A stretch of 64,000 nucleotides of DNA from JBFFZF01 sp050732695 (GCA_050732695.1 JBOHRL010000035.1:50192-114191); one strand, 5' to 3'. Shown: positions 35,514 through 45,147, counted from the first letter of the stretch. The notes: generated from the letters alone by a model not told the origin. Numbers and translations: made by a program.

Positions 35514-36280
35514 CAGCGCACGCGCAGCAGGCCGGCGTCGACAAACGAGATGTAGCCGGCGTGGCCGATCACGATATGATCGAGGATGGGGATGCCGAGC
35601 AGGTCGCCGGCACCTGCCAGATGGTTTGTGACCTCGATATCGAGACGGGAAGGTGTCGGGTCACCCGACGGGTGGTTGTGCACCAGGATGAGCGCCGCAG
35701 CCGACTCGAGGATCGCCGGGCGGAACACTTCCCGCGCGTGGACGAGCGATGCGTCCAGCGTTCCCCGCGTGATGGGAAGCTCGGCGGTCACGGCATGCCG
35801 GGTATCGAGCATCAGGATGCGGAATTCCTCCTGGACGAGATCACGCATGGAAGGAGCGCACCGCGCATAGACGTCATTCGGGCCGGTGATCCGTTCGCGT
35901 TCGAGCGCCGATTCCCGGGCCATGCGCCGGCCCAGCTCGAGCGCGGCACTGAGCCGAGCCGCAACGGCCGGTCCGACACCGGCCGTCCGTGCGAGTTCAG
36001 CCGGTGAAGCCGTGGCCAGCCTGCGCAGCGAGCCGCCGGCGCCTTTCAGCACCTCGCCCGCGACTTCGACTGCCGAGCTGCCGCTCGACCCACTGCCGAT
36101 CAGGATCGCAAGCAACTCGCGCGCGGACAAGGCCGAGGCGCCGAGCGCCCGGAGCCGCTCGCGCGGCCGCTCGGGCGCTGGCCAGTCCTTGATGGTTTCG
36201 CGAGTCTGACTCCATCGTCGAGACGGCGAGGCCGGGGCCGACCCGGCGATCGCCGCTACGCTGTCGCCGCCCCGTGACAT
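35513..36280 (-). CDS. radC: RadC family JAB1/MPN-domain protein
   Basis: From the ATG at 36280 the protein has 255 residues. An N-terminal helix-hairpin-helix region (about 30-105) starts RETIKDWPAPERPRERL, and a C-terminal RadC/MPN domain has the metal site HNHPSGDPTPSRLD. RadC proteins are conserved but their biochemical role is unsettled; the name does not imply a proven repair role. The start lies inside the last codons of secA (25 nt overlap); a GTG at 36313 is a longer alternative. It is followed by rel with a 1 nt overlap. Confidence 0.92.
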   Translation of the reverse strand: MSRGGDSVAAIAGSAPASPSRRWSQTRETIKDWPAPERPRERLRALGASALSARELLAILIGSGSSGSSAVEVAGEVLKGAGGSLRRLATASPAELARTAGVGPAVAARLSAALELGRRMARESALERERITGPNDVYARCAPSMRDLVQEEFRILMLDTRHAVTAELPITRGTLDASLVHAREVFRPAILESAAALILVHNHPSGDPTPSRLDIEVTNHLAGAGDLLGIPILDHIVIGHAGYISFVDAGLLRVR

Positions 36281-39200
36281 TTCTTGTATTTCCTGCCCGA
36301 CCCGCACGGACACGGGTCGTTGCGTCCGACCTTGAGATCCGCTCGAATCGGTTCGCGCGCGACCTGCTCGTCCTCGCCACGATTCGTGGCCATGCCGCGC
36401 AGCGCTGGTGACGCGCCTCCTGCGCCAACCGCGGCGGCCCGTTCGACTCGACGGCTGCCCGCGAACGCCGCCGCAAGCGCATCTGCCTTCTCCGGTGGTT
36501 CCTGTCGTGGCCGGAGTGCCGGGCCCGCTGCCTGCGCTGCACCGGGTTCGCCCGGCCCGGAAAGCACCAGCCGCCGGCTCGACGGCATCTGCGGCTGGGG
36601 CGGCGCAAGCTGTGTCCGGAACGTCATCGACGCGACGGTCTTCCGCAGATCGCCCATCAGTTCGACGAACATCGAGTACGCCTCCTGCTTGTACTCGATG
36701 AGCGGGTCCTTCTGGCCCCAGCTACGGAACCCGATCGAGGCTTTCAGATGATCGAGATCGTAGAGATGGTCTCGCCATTTCTGGTCGATGACGCTCAGGA
36801 GAATGAACGACAGGATGCCTTCCTGATGGTCCGCCCACGTCGTCAGCTTGCGCCGGAATCCGTCGTGAACCTTCGCCGTGACGAGTTCGATCAGTTCGTC
36901 GCGATCGTCGATGTCCGGTTCCGGTGTGTTCTCCTTCGGCAGCTCATCGACAGCAACGAAATAATCGAGCATCAGGCGATTTCGCAGACCGGCCAGATCC
37001 CAGTCTTCGGCGCGCACTTCCGCTGGCATGTAGCCGTCGATCGTGGCACGCACGCCGTGGTCAATCATCTCCCAGACTTCGCCCTTCAGGTCTTCACCGC
37101 CTTCGAGCGCGAACAGTCGACGGTCGTAGATGACCTCGCGCTGTTGATTCATCACGTCGTCGTACTCGAGCAGTCGCTTGCGGGCTTCGAAGTTCTGCCC
37201 TTCGACGCGCTTCTGTGCACTGCCAATCGATCGAGTGACCAGCGGGTGCGTGATGACTTCGCCTTCCTGCACACCCAGCCGCTCCATGATGCCGGAGACG
37301 CGCTCCGTGTTGAACAGGCGCATCAGGTCGTCTTCGAGCGACAGAAAGAACTGCGTTGCACCGGGATCGCCCTGACGCCCCGCGCGGCCACGCAACTGCC
37401 GGTCGATGCGCCGCGATTCGTGCCGCTCCGATCCGATGATGTGCAGGCCGCCATCCTCGACGACCGTGTCGTCTTCGACCTTCGACGCGTCCAGCGCGAG
37501 CGCGGGATCTGGCGAGGCCGTCGCCTTCTCCATGTCGACCTGGTTCGCATGCAACCAGTCGCCCGAGCGCGTGTCCGTGACGCCTTTCCCGAGCTTGATG
37601 TCCGTGCCGCGGCCGGCCATGTTCGTCGCAATCGTGACCGAACCGGGCAGACCGGCCTGGGCCACGATCTCGGCTTCGGATTGGTGATACTTCGCGTTCA
37701 GGACGCTGTGCCGAATGCCTCGCCGCTTGAGCATGCGTGAGAGCGTCTCCGACACGTCCACGGAGACGGTTCCCACGAGCACCGGCAGCTGCATCAGGTG
37801 GAGCCGCTCGATCTCGTCCATGATCGCATTGTATTTCTCGCGCTTCGTGCGGTAGACGAGGTCGTGCCGGTCATCGCGGATGATCGGCCTGTTCGTCGGA
37901 ATGACCATCACGTCGAGACCGTAGATCTGGTGGAACTCGGATTCCTCCGTCTCGGCCGTACCGGTCATGCCGGCGAGCTTGTCGTACATTCTGAAGTAGT
38001 TCTGGATCGTGATCGTCGCCCACGTCTGCGTTTCGCCGCGAACGCTTACGGCTTCCTTCGCTTCCACGGCCTGGTGCAAGCCGTCCGACCAGCGCCGGCC
38101 TGCCATCTTCCGGCCGGTAAACTCGTCGACAATGATGACCTGACCATCTTCGACGATGTACTGCTCGTCCTTGTTGTACAGCGTATACGCCTTGAGCAGC
38201 TGGTGCACGGCGTGCATCTTCTGGCTCTTTGAAGCGTACTCGGCCTCCATCTTTGCGATCGCGGCGCGGCGTTCGTCCACGGAAAGCGCTGTGTCTCGTT
38301 CGACCTGGCCAATCGCCTCGGACAGGTCCGGCACCACGAACGCGTCCGGATCCGACGGCGACAACTCATCGTAGCCCTTGTCCGACAGATGGATGCTATG
38401 GCCCTTCTCGTCCATGGCGAAGAAGAGCAGCTCATCCACGTCGTGCAGCCGCTTCTCCCGCATGTAATCGGCTTCGATCTTCTGCACCAGCTTCTGGAGC
38501 CGCGGCTCGTCCGCGAACATCTTGAGCAACCGCCTGTTCTTCGGCGCCCCACGCTTCGATGCCAGCAACTTCACACCGGCATCGTATTCCTGCTCCTCAT
38601 CGCCCGTTTCCAGCTGCTTTTCCGCTCCGGCGATGAGTTCATTGACGACATGGGTCTGTTTGCGGAACAGCTGACCGACCATCGGATTGTATTGGCGATA
38701 CTCGTCCGATTGCTCCTTGCCAACCGGACCGCTGATGATGAGCGGCGTCCTCGCTTCATCGATCAGAATCGAGTCGACTTCGTCGATAATTGCATAGTAG
38801 TGAGGCCGCTGCACGCGCTGGTCCAGTTTGTGGACCATGTTATCACGCAGGTAATCGAAGCCGAACTCGTTGTTGGTCCCATACGTGATGTCGGCCTGAT
38901 ATGCCTCGCGCCGGTTCGGTGAGCCTGGCTCGTGCAGGTCGATACAGCCGACCGTCAGGCCGAGGTACTTGTAGATGGTGCCCATCCACTCGCTGTCGCG
39001 CTGTGCCAGATAGTTGTTCACGGTGACGAGGTGCGAACCCCGACCCGCCAATGCGTTCAGGTAGAGAGGCATGGTCGCAACGAGAGTCTTGCCCTCACCG
39101 GTCGCCATTTCCGCGACCTTGCCGCGGTGCAATGAGATCGCGCCGACGAGTTGGACATCGTACGGCACCATATCCCACGTCATGGTCTGGGCGGTGACCA

Positions 39201-39579
39201 CGATTTCGCGGCCCATCAGCCGGCGGCACGCCTCCTTCACGGTCGCGTACGCCTCCGGCAAGACTTCATCGAGCGCCTGCTGGATCTGCCGCTTGAGGCG
39301 GTCTTCCGTGTCGCGGATCTCGACGGTCAGGTGCTCGCGCTCGGCCGAGTCCTCGGTGTGCCGCTTCTCATCGCGAAGCTGGTTCAGACGGGACTCGGTT
39401 TCTCGAATCGCGTCTGCGACGATCGAGCGCAGCTTTGCCGTCTGACCCTGCAACGCGGACTCGGACAGAGACCGCAGCTCGTCCGCGATCTCGTTGATCT
39501 GCCGGACGAGCGGATCCAGACGTTTGGCTTCCCGCGCATGGCGGTCGCCGATGATCCGGCTGAGCAGTGACTTTATCAT
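36256..39579 (-). CDS. secA: Preprotein translocase ATPase SecA
   Basis: This 1107-residue protein is a full SecA, longer than the E. coli form (901). The Walker A region is MATGEGKTLVATMPLYLNAL near 135-155, and the Walker-B-like segment is DEVDSILIDEARTPLIISGP. The second RecA-like domain contains TNMAGRGTDIKLG. The extreme C-terminus is the zinc-binding SEC-C tail with CPCGSGRKYKKCHG. SecA drives precursor proteins through SecYEG. Extra length comes from insertions around 320-420 and an extended C-terminal linker (about 985-1070). Its ATG overlaps the nadD stop by 4 nt. Confidence 0.98.
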   Translation of the reverse strand: MIKSLLSRIIGDRHAREAKRLDPLVRQINEIADELRSLSESALQGQTAKLRSIVADAIRETESRLNQLRDEKRHTEDSAEREHLTVEIRDTEDRLKRQIQQALDEVLPEAYATVKEACRRLMGREIVVTAQTMTWDMVPYDVQLVGAISLHRGKVAEMATGEGKTLVATMPLYLNALAGRGSHLVTVNNYLAQRDSEWMGTIYKYLGLTVGCIDLHEPGSPNRREAYQADITYGTNNEFGFDYLRDNMVHKLDQRVQRPHYYAIIDEVDSILIDEARTPLIISGPVGKEQSDEYRQYNPMVGQLFRKQTHVVNELIAGAEKQLETGDEEQEYDAGVKLLASKRGAPKNRRLLKMFADEPRLQKLVQKIEADYMREKRLHDVDELLFFAMDEKGHSIHLSDKGYDELSPSDPDAFVVPDLSEAIGQVERDTALSVDERRAAIAKMEAEYASKSQKMHAVHQLLKAYTLYNKDEQYIVEDGQVIIVDEFTGRKMAGRRWSDGLHQAVEAKEAVSVRGETQTWATITIQNYFRMYDKLAGMTGTAETEESEFHQIYGLDVMVIPTNRPIIRDDRHDLVYRTKREKYNAIMDEIERLHLMQLPVLVGTVSVDVSETLSRMLKRRGIRHSVLNAKYHQSEAEIVAQAGLPGSVTIATNMAGRGTDIKLGKGVTDTRSGDWLHANQVDMEKATASPDPALALDASKVEDDTVVEDGGLHIIGSERHESRRIDRQLRGRAGRQGDPGATQFFLSLEDDLMRLFNTERVSGIMERLGVQEGEVITHPLVTRSIGSAQKRVEGQNFEARKRLLEYDDVMNQQREVIYDRRLFALEGGEDLKGEVWEMIDHGVRATIDGYMPAEVRAEDWDLAGLRNRLMLDYFVAVDELPKENTPEPDIDDRDELIELVTAKVHDGFRRKLTTWADHQEGILSFILLSVIDQKWRDHLYDLDHLKASIGFRSWGQKDPLIEYKQEAYSMFVELMGDLRKTVASMTFRTQLAPPQPQMPSSRRLVLSGPGEPGAAQAAGPALRPRQEPPEKADALAAAFAGSRRVERAAAVGAGGASPALRGMATNRGEDEQVAREPIRADLKVGRNDPCPCGSGRKYKKCHGAATA

Positions 39580-40220
39580 GTACTGGATTCGTCCATCCTC
39601 GAGGAACTGTCGGACGCGGATCCTACCCCGTCCGGCGCGTGCCGGTCCCCTCCAACCCGGTACAAGCCACGGGCGTAGATGAGTTCAGCGACGGCGTCTG
39701 GCACGAGGTACCGGATGGGCCGGCCGTGAGCGACTCGACTGCGGACTTCGGTGGATGACACGTCCATACGGGTCACGGGAATCCTTGTGATATTGCCGTC
39801 GGCCGCGCCCTCGCCCTCTCGCGTCATTACGACGACCGTGGCGAGCAGGCGAATCGTGTCCGTCTCGCGCCACGTCTCGAACTCGGCCCACTGGTCAGCG
39901 CCCATCAGAAGGAAGAGCTGCGCGCCCGGCTCGCGCGTCCGGTACTCACGAAGCGTATCGACGGTGTACGACGGACCGGTCCGTTTCAGTTCGACGTCGT
40001 CCAGCACGAAGCGCGTGTCCTCGCCGATCGCGGCTGACAGCATGGCGGTGCGCACGGCTGGAGCACTCACGTCCGGCATCGGCTTGTGCGGCGGCTGAGC
40101 GGCCGGAATGAAATGAATCCGATCGAGATCGAGCGCCATGAGCGCATCCTGCGCCGCGATCAGATGGCCGAGGTGAGGCGGATCGAAGGTTCCGCCGAAG
40201 AGGCCGAGCCTCACAGCCAC
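39576..40220 (-). CDS. nadD: Nicotinate-nucleotide adenylyltransferase
   Basis: The 214-residue protein begins with VRLGLFGGTFDPPHLGHLIAA, which includes the GGTFDPxHxGH nucleotidyltransferase motif. It also has FIPAAQPPHK, the substrate loop, and the later ISSTEVRSRV-like motif as VSSTEVRSRVAHGRP. It makes deamido-NAD from nicotinate mononucleotide and ATP. The start is a GTG at 40220, which overlaps the bamD stop by 10 nt. A Ser/Asp-rich tail of about 20 residues extends past the normal end. Confidence 0.95.
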   Translation of the reverse strand: MAVRLGLFGGTFDPPHLGHLIAAQDALMALDLDRIHFIPAAQPPHKPMPDVSAPAVRTAMLSAAIGEDTRFVLDDVELKRTGPSYTVDTLREYRTREPGAQLFLLMGADQWAEFETWRETDTIRLLATVVVMTREGEGAADGNITRIPVTRMDVSSTEVRSRVAHGRPIRYLVPDAVAELIYARGLYRVGGDRHAPDGVGSASDSSSRMDESST

Positions 40221-40984
40221 GCAGCGAGCTGGCTTCCCCGCAGTTGTCGTGCGGCTTCGCTGTCGGGAAACTCCTTCAGCAGCCGTTCGCGGGCCTGTGT
40301 GGCTTCGTCTTCGTATCCGATCTCCGTATATGACTGGTACAATCGCAACAGTGTCATTGCAGCGGCAGCCGAAGTCGGATAGTTCTCGAGCAGATGCTGA
40401 TAGACGATGATCGCCGAATCGTATGCCCCGGCCTTGAAGTAGAAGTCGCCGTGCTGGAGTTCCTTCTCGGCAAGCTTGTTCTGAAGTTGCGTGATGATCT
40501 CGGCGGCACGCGGCGCGAATTCGCTGTCGGGATAGAACGCCATCAGCGAACTACAGTGATCGATTGCCGTCATGGTGTATTCCTGATCGCGCGGCGGAAT
40601 CGGCGACAGCTCGTAGTACATCTGGCAGACGCGGAAGCGGGCATCATCCGCCCATTGTCCGTTCGGGAAATCGTCCGCGAGACGACCGTATTCGGACGCG
40701 GCAATCAGGCGATCGTCCTTGCCGGCGTAAGCATCGCCCAGCCGGAACCGGGCCTCCTGATAGCGATCGTGCGTCGGATACTGAAAGATGAACTGTTCGA
40801 GGGCCCGAATCGCCTCATCCCATTCCTCTTCCGCGATCCGTTCGAGGCCGCGATCGAGAAGCGTATCGGCATCCATGGTCGAAAGGTTCGGCCCGCTCGA
40901 TGCGCAACCCGCGAGCAGGAGAATGGCCATTGGCAGTGATCGCCATCCGGCCGCGGATCGGTGAAGCTTCCGGCGCATATTCAT
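40211..40984 (-). CDS. bamD: Outer-membrane assembly lipoprotein BamD
   Basis: This 257-residue protein has a lipoprotein signal with the lipobox LAGC (cysteine 27). Helical TPR repeats follow, with YPTHDRYQEARFRLGDAYAGKDDRLIAASEYGRLADDFPNGQWADDARFRVCQMYY typical of BamD/YfiO. BamD is the essential lipoprotein of the Bam complex that inserts outer-membrane beta-barrels. bamA is not in the window. It sits 83 bp after a TPR lipoprotein gene and ends within the nadD start. Confidence 0.92.
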   Translation of the reverse strand: MNMRRKLHRSAAGWRSLPMAILLLAGCASSGPNLSTMDADTLLDRGLERIAEEEWDEAIRALEQFIFQYPTHDRYQEARFRLGDAYAGKDDRLIAASEYGRLADDFPNGQWADDARFRVCQMYYELSPIPPRDQEYTMTAIDHCSSLMAFYPDSEFAPRAAEIITQLQNKLAEKELQHGDFYFKAGAYDSAIIVYQHLLENYPTSAAAAMTLLRLYQSYTEIGYEDEATQARERLLKEFPDSEAARQLRGSQLAAWL

Positions 40985-41067
40985 CCGGCTGAGTACCCGG
41001 TCATTGGTTCGGTGGTTTCGGGCGACGCCCGCTATGATGGAACGGAATCTGGCGCAGGGCTATGGCT

Positions 41068-41997
41068 TCACGAGACGGATCGACCGAAGCGAAGCTCGTC
41101 GATCCGGCGACGCGCCCGATCGACCAGCTGTCCACTTCCCGTGCTGCTCAGCTCGAGAACCATGTTGTACGCGAACAGCGCTTCATCGCGGCGGCCGATC
41201 TCGAGGTACAGCTCGCCGCGTTCGAACCACGCCTCATCGACGAGATTCTGCGGGACCCGCAGATCCAGTACGGTGTCGATGTAGTCGAGCGCGCGGTCGA
41301 TGTCACCGATCTGGCGCGCACGGCGGGCGAGGTTGAACGAGCAGTTGCCGATGTGCCAGTTCGCCTCGACCGCGCGGTCACCCCTGCGTTCACGCGCCCG
41401 GAACGCGCGGAAGAAACCGATGGCCTCATTGCAGTTGCCCTGCGATTCGTGCATTTCCGCTATCTCGAAGAGCAACGCCGGCACAGTGTCGCCCGGAGCC
41501 GTCGTGAGCGCTCGTTCGTAGAAGTCGAGAGCACGCACTGGATCGTTCGTCGACGCGTAATAGCGGGCCAGCGGAATCGCAAACTCATCGAAATGCAGAC
41601 CGGGCCGGAGTTCCTGCGCGGCTTCAACGGCGCTCGCCATGCCGTAGCGGTCGGCGCGTTCGAGCGCGTTGCCCGCAAGACTGACGTAGTCGAACACGGC
41701 CTGGTCGGCGTACTCGGGTGACTGTTCGATCAGCTCGTCGTACATCTCCTTCGCTCGCTCGTACTGGCCCGTTTCGGCATAGGCGTGTGCCACTCGCGAC
41801 AGCGTGGCCTCACTCCGATCGTTGCGCAGCGCAAGCCGGTACTCCGCGAGCGCATTCACATAATCGGCATCGGCCCAGTACTGGTCGCCGCGCGCGATCG
41901 CCGTTTCGGCATCGCCGCACGCAACCACGAGGGCCAGCAGCCACGCGATGTGCGATGTGGGCGCCCGGCGCTGAGCGAAGAACGAACGTGCGCTCAC
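41068..41997 (-). CDS. TPR-repeat lipoprotein
   Basis: From a GTG at 41997 the protein has 309 residues, with a signal segment ending VVAC (cysteine 27), so it is probably lipidated. TPR pairs fill the rest, e.g. YVNALAEYRLALRNDRSEATLSRVAHAYAETGQYERAKEMYDELIEQSPEY and the later ALDYIDTVLDLRVPQNLVDEAWFERGELYLEIGR. The GTG forms a GTGA overlap with the upstream TPR gene, which favours it over an ATG at 42075. It is transcribed with bamD, so a role in outer-membrane assembly is plausible but unproven. Confidence 0.78.
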   Translation of the reverse strand: MSARSFFAQRRAPTSHIAWLLALVVACGDAETAIARGDQYWADADYVNALAEYRLALRNDRSEATLSRVAHAYAETGQYERAKEMYDELIEQSPEYADQAVFDYVSLAGNALERADRYGMASAVEAAQELRPGLHFDEFAIPLARYYASTNDPVRALDFYERALTTAPGDTVPALLFEIAEMHESQGNCNEAIGFFRAFRARERRGDRAVEANWHIGNCSFNLARRARQIGDIDRALDYIDTVLDLRVPQNLVDEAWFERGELYLEIGRRDEALFAYNMVLELSSTGSGQLVDRARRRIDELRFGRSVS

Positions 41998-42701
41998 GCC
42001 TCGCCCTGATCGAGCAGTGCGAGGTATGCGGAAACCTGCGGATTGTCCGGTTCCTGTGTCCTGCATTCTTCCCACTCACGACGAGCCCCGGCCCGGTCAC
42101 CCAGGCGATGCAGTGCAAGGCCGAGGTTGAGACGTGCCGGGATATAGCGGGGGTTGCCCGACAGCGCTGTGCGCAACTGCTCGGCCGCGCCCGTCGTATC
42201 GCCAACATGTAACAAGGACTGGGCGAGCTTGTTCCGGATGTCATGGAAACGGGGGCGCAACTCGAGAGCGCGCCGATACTGGGCTGCGGCCTCGAGGGGA
42301 GCGCCGGCCTCCCGGTACAGGTCGCCGACGGATGCATGGGCCTGCGCGAGCCTCGCCATGATTGCGGCCGGGAAGCGGCCCGCCACGGCGTACTCGTAGT
42401 AGCCGGCCCGCTCGAAGGCGCTGGCCGCTTCCTCGAAGCGGCCCAACTCATTCAGGGTCAGCGCGCGATTGAGGTGCGCCTCGACGTACTGGTCGTTGAC
42501 GGCAAGCGCCCGGTCGAACTCCTCGATGGCCGCCTCTGGCTGACCAAGGAAGCTCAGGCACACGCCGCACAGGTGGCGCAGATCGGCGTATTTGGGGTGC
42601 TCCTCGAGGACGCTGCGGAAATCCGCGAGCGCCGCCGGGTAGTCCCGCCGGTCGAAGGACCGGCGCGCCCGTTCGATCAGGTCTCGATGCCGTTGCTCCA
42701 T
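41994..42701 (-). CDS. TPR-repeat protein
   Basis: From the ATG at 42701 the protein has 235 residues and five or six TPR-like units, with YPAALADFRSVLEEHPKYADLRHLCGVCLSFLGQPEAAIEEFDRALAVN and RLGDRAGARREWEECRTQEPDNPQV. No signal peptide is seen, so it is probably cytoplasmic. The upstream in-frame ATG at 42782 would lie inside ugd and was rejected. It begins 13 bp after the ugd stop and overlaps the next TPR gene by 4 nt. Confidence 0.8.
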   Translation of the reverse strand: MEQRHRDLIERARRSFDRRDYPAALADFRSVLEEHPKYADLRHLCGVCLSFLGQPEAAIEEFDRALAVNDQYVEAHLNRALTLNELGRFEEAASAFERAGYYEYAVAGRFPAAIMARLAQAHASVGDLYREAGAPLEAAAQYRRALELRPRFHDIRNKLAQSLLHVGDTTGAAEQLRTALSGNPRYIPARLNLGLALHRLGDRAGARREWEECRTQEPDNPQVSAYLALLDQGEA

Positions 42702-42714
42702 ACGCGACCGTAGT

Positions 42715-44070
42715 TTACGCCCCTCGGGCGACCTCGCCAAGGCGGCCAGCAGAGCGGCCTCCATGCGAGCCGGCCCGGCCAATGCCCCGATAGTCGAAGC
42801 CGAGCTGCGACATCATGGCGGGATCGAACAGGTTCCGGCCATCGAAGATCACCGGATGGCGCAGGTGCGAGCGGATGCGGTCGAAGTCCGGCGTACGGTA
42901 CTGCTTCCACTCGGTCACAATGAGGAGCGCATCAGCGCCTTCGACCGCGTCATAATTCGTTGTGCAGTATGTGACGCGGTCGGCGAATACATTCCTGGCG
43001 AGGTCGAGCGCTTCGGGATCGTGAACGCGGACCGAAGCGCCTCGCTCGAGCAGACCGTTGACGATGACGATCGAGGGTGCCTCGCGCATGTCGTCGGTTT
43101 CCGGTTTGAAGCTGAGGCCCCACAAACCGAAAGTCAGGCCTGTCAGGTCATCGCCAAAGCGCTCGACAACGTAACGGAGCAGAAGCGCCTTCTGTTCGTC
43201 GTTCACGCGCTCGACGGCTTCGAGGATCCCTGCATCCACGGCGGATTCGTTCAACGTGCGGATCAGGGCTTTGACGTCCTTCGGGAAACAGCTTCCGCCA
43301 TAGCCGCATCCGGCAAACAGGAAACTGGTGCCGATGCGTTCATCGGTTCCGATGCCCTTGCGCACGAGTGCCACGTCCGCGCCAACGCGGTCACACAGCG
43401 CAGCGACCACGTTCATGAAGGAGATGCGTGTGGCCAGCATCGCATTGGCTGCATACTTCGTGATTTCCGCCGATGCGATATCCATGAAGATGATCGGATT
43501 CCCGGTGCGCACGAACGGGCCGTACAACTGCTCGAGCACGGCGCGGGCACGCTCGGAATCGATGCCGACGACGACGCGGTCCGGCTTCATGAAGTCAGCG
43601 ACGGCGGCGCCTTCCTTGAGGAACTCGGGATTCGAGCAGATGTGAATGAGCTGGTCCGTGTGTCTGGCAATCTCGCCTCTCACCTTCTCTGCCGTGCCGA
43701 CCGGCACCGTGCTCTTCGTGATGACGACTTTCTCGCCATTTGCATTGCGCCCGATCGTCGTGGCCACGGCGAGCACGTGCTGTAGATCGGCCGAGCCGTC
43801 TTCGCCGGGCGGGGTCCCGACGGCGATGAAGATGACTTCCGATGCACGCACTGCGCCTGCGACATCGGTCGAGAACGATAAACGGCCGTCCTCGAGGTTG
43901 CGTGCGACCAGTGGCTCGAGACCCGGCTCGTAGATCGGGATCTCGCCTGCCTTCAGTCGTGCGATCTTCGCTTCATCGATATCGGCGCAGATCACATCAT
44001 TGCCAGAATCCGCCAACCCGGCCCCGACGACCAGTCCGACGTATCCGGTCCCGATCACCGCTACGCGCAT
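42715..44070 (-). CDS. ugd: UDP-glucose 6-dehydrogenase
   Basis: The 451-residue protein starts MRVAVIGTGYVGLVVGAGLA, with the NAD-binding GxGxxG, and has the catalytic cysteine in FLFAGCGYGGSCFPKDVKAL. NPEFLKEGAAVADFMKPDRVVVG and FKPETDDMREAPSIVIV are family hallmarks. It oxidises UDP-glucose to UDP-glucuronate in two NAD steps. The divergent neighbour at 44185 encodes a UDP-glucuronate decarboxylase, which uses this product, so the pair should make UDP-xylose. Confidence 0.96.
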   Translation of the reverse strand: MRVAVIGTGYVGLVVGAGLADSGNDVICADIDEAKIARLKAGEIPIYEPGLEPLVARNLEDGRLSFSTDVAGAVRASEVIFIAVGTPPGEDGSADLQHVLAVATTIGRNANGEKVVITKSTVPVGTAEKVRGEIARHTDQLIHICSNPEFLKEGAAVADFMKPDRVVVGIDSERARAVLEQLYGPFVRTGNPIIFMDIASAEITKYAANAMLATRISFMNVVAALCDRVGADVALVRKGIGTDERIGTSFLFAGCGYGGSCFPKDVKALIRTLNESAVDAGILEAVERVNDEQKALLLRYVVERFGDDLTGLTFGLWGLSFKPETDDMREAPSIVIVNGLLERGASVRVHDPEALDLARNVFADRVTYCTTNYDAVEGADALLIVTEWKQYRTPDFDRIRSHLRHPVIFDGRNLFDPAMMSQLGFDYRGIGRAGSHGGRSAGRLGEVARGA

Positions 44071-44130
44071 TGCACGCCCTCTCGTTCGCCCGTTTCGTAT
44101 CGACGGCCATCGCCTCTTACACGCGGCCCC

Positions 44131-44157
44131 GAGCGCACAGGGCCGACTTGTGCGCTC
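44131..44157. promoter_or_regulatory. Perfect inverted repeat in the ugd/uxs divergent spacer
   Basis: GAGCGCACA at 44131-44139 and its exact complement at 44149-44157 are separated by 9 nt. The element is 28 bp from the uxs start and 61 bp from the ugd start, in the only spacer between these divergent genes. Its symmetry and position suit an operator for a dimeric regulator acting on both genes, but a transcript hairpin is also possible. Confidence 0.5.
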
Positions 44158-44184
44158 AACGCATCGCCCCTACTCTTCCCGGCC

Positions 44185-45147
44185 ATGCGAATCCTGATCA
44201 CGGGTGCGGCAGGCTTTCTCGGCTCTCACCTCTGCGACCGCTTCCTTGGCGAAGGCCATGAAGTCATCGGCATGGACAACTTCATCACCGGTTCGCCTGA
44301 CAATATTGCCCACCTCATGGGACGTGCCGGTTTTCGCTTCGTCGTGCACGATGTCACGAACTTCATCTACGTCGACGGCCCGCTTGATGGGGTTCTCCAT
44401 TTTGCGAGTCCGGCCAGTCCTGTCGACTATCTCGAACTGCCCATCCAGACGCTGAAAGTCGGCAGTCTCGGCACGCACAAGACGCTGGGCCTCGCGAAAG
44501 CCAAACGCGCCCGCTTCCTGATTGCTTCGACATCCGAAGTCTACGGCGATCCACAGGTCCATCCTCAATCGGAAACCTACTGGGGGCACGTGAATCCGGT
44601 CGGTCCGCGCGGCGTCTACGATGAGGCCAAGCGATTCGCCGAAGCCATGACGATGGCCTACCACCGGTTCCACGGGCTCGATGTCCGCATGGTACGCATC
44701 TTCAATACGTACGGAACGCGCATGCGTGCGAACGATGGCCGCGTCATCTCCAATTTTGTGATGCAGGCGCTGCGAGACGAGCCCCTGACCGTTTACGGCG
44801 ATGGTTCGCAGACGCGTTCGTTCTGTTACGTCAGCGATGAAGTCGACGGCATCTACCGCCTGTTCATGTCCGATCATGTCGGGCCCGTCAATATCGGCAA
44901 CCCCAACGAAATGACGGTCCGTGAAGCGGCCGGGATGATCATCGCACTCACGGACAGCAGGTCGACCATCGAATCGCGGCCGTTGCCGGAAGACGATCCG
45001 AAGGTGCGCAAGCCAGACATCACACTGGCCCGGCGTGTCCTCGGCTGGGAGCCGGTCGTCAGTCTGCGTGAAGGACTGACTCACACGATTCCGTACTTCC
45101 ACTCGCTGGTCGAGCGTGGTCTCTCGTCGCGGCCGCTCGGCAGCTGA
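44185..45147 (+). CDS. uxs: UDP-glucuronate decarboxylase (UDP-xylose synthase)
   Basis: This 320-residue extended SDR enzyme begins MRILITGAAGFLGSHLCDRF. It carries LHFASPASPVDYLELPIQTLKVGSLGTHKTLGLAKAKRARFLIASTSEVYGDPQVHPQSE, which closely resembles UXS enzymes, with the active-site YxxxK as YDEAKRFAEA. It converts UDP-glucuronate to UDP-xylose. It is the second of only two plus-strand genes in the window, divergent from ugd, whose product it would consume. No strong ribosome binding site precedes the ATG. Confidence 0.93.
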   Translation: MRILITGAAGFLGSHLCDRFLGEGHEVIGMDNFITGSPDNIAHLMGRAGFRFVVHDVTNFIYVDGPLDGVLHFASPASPVDYLELPIQTLKVGSLGTHKTLGLAKAKRARFLIASTSEVYGDPQVHPQSETYWGHVNPVGPRGVYDEAKRFAEAMTMAYHRFHGLDVRMVRIFNTYGTRMRANDGRVISNFVMQALRDEPLTVYGDGSQTRSFCYVSDEVDGIYRLFMSDHVGPVNIGNPNEMTVREAAGMIIALTDSRSTIESRPLPEDDPKVRKPDITLARRVLGWEPVVSLREGLTHTIPYFHSLVERGLSSRPLGS

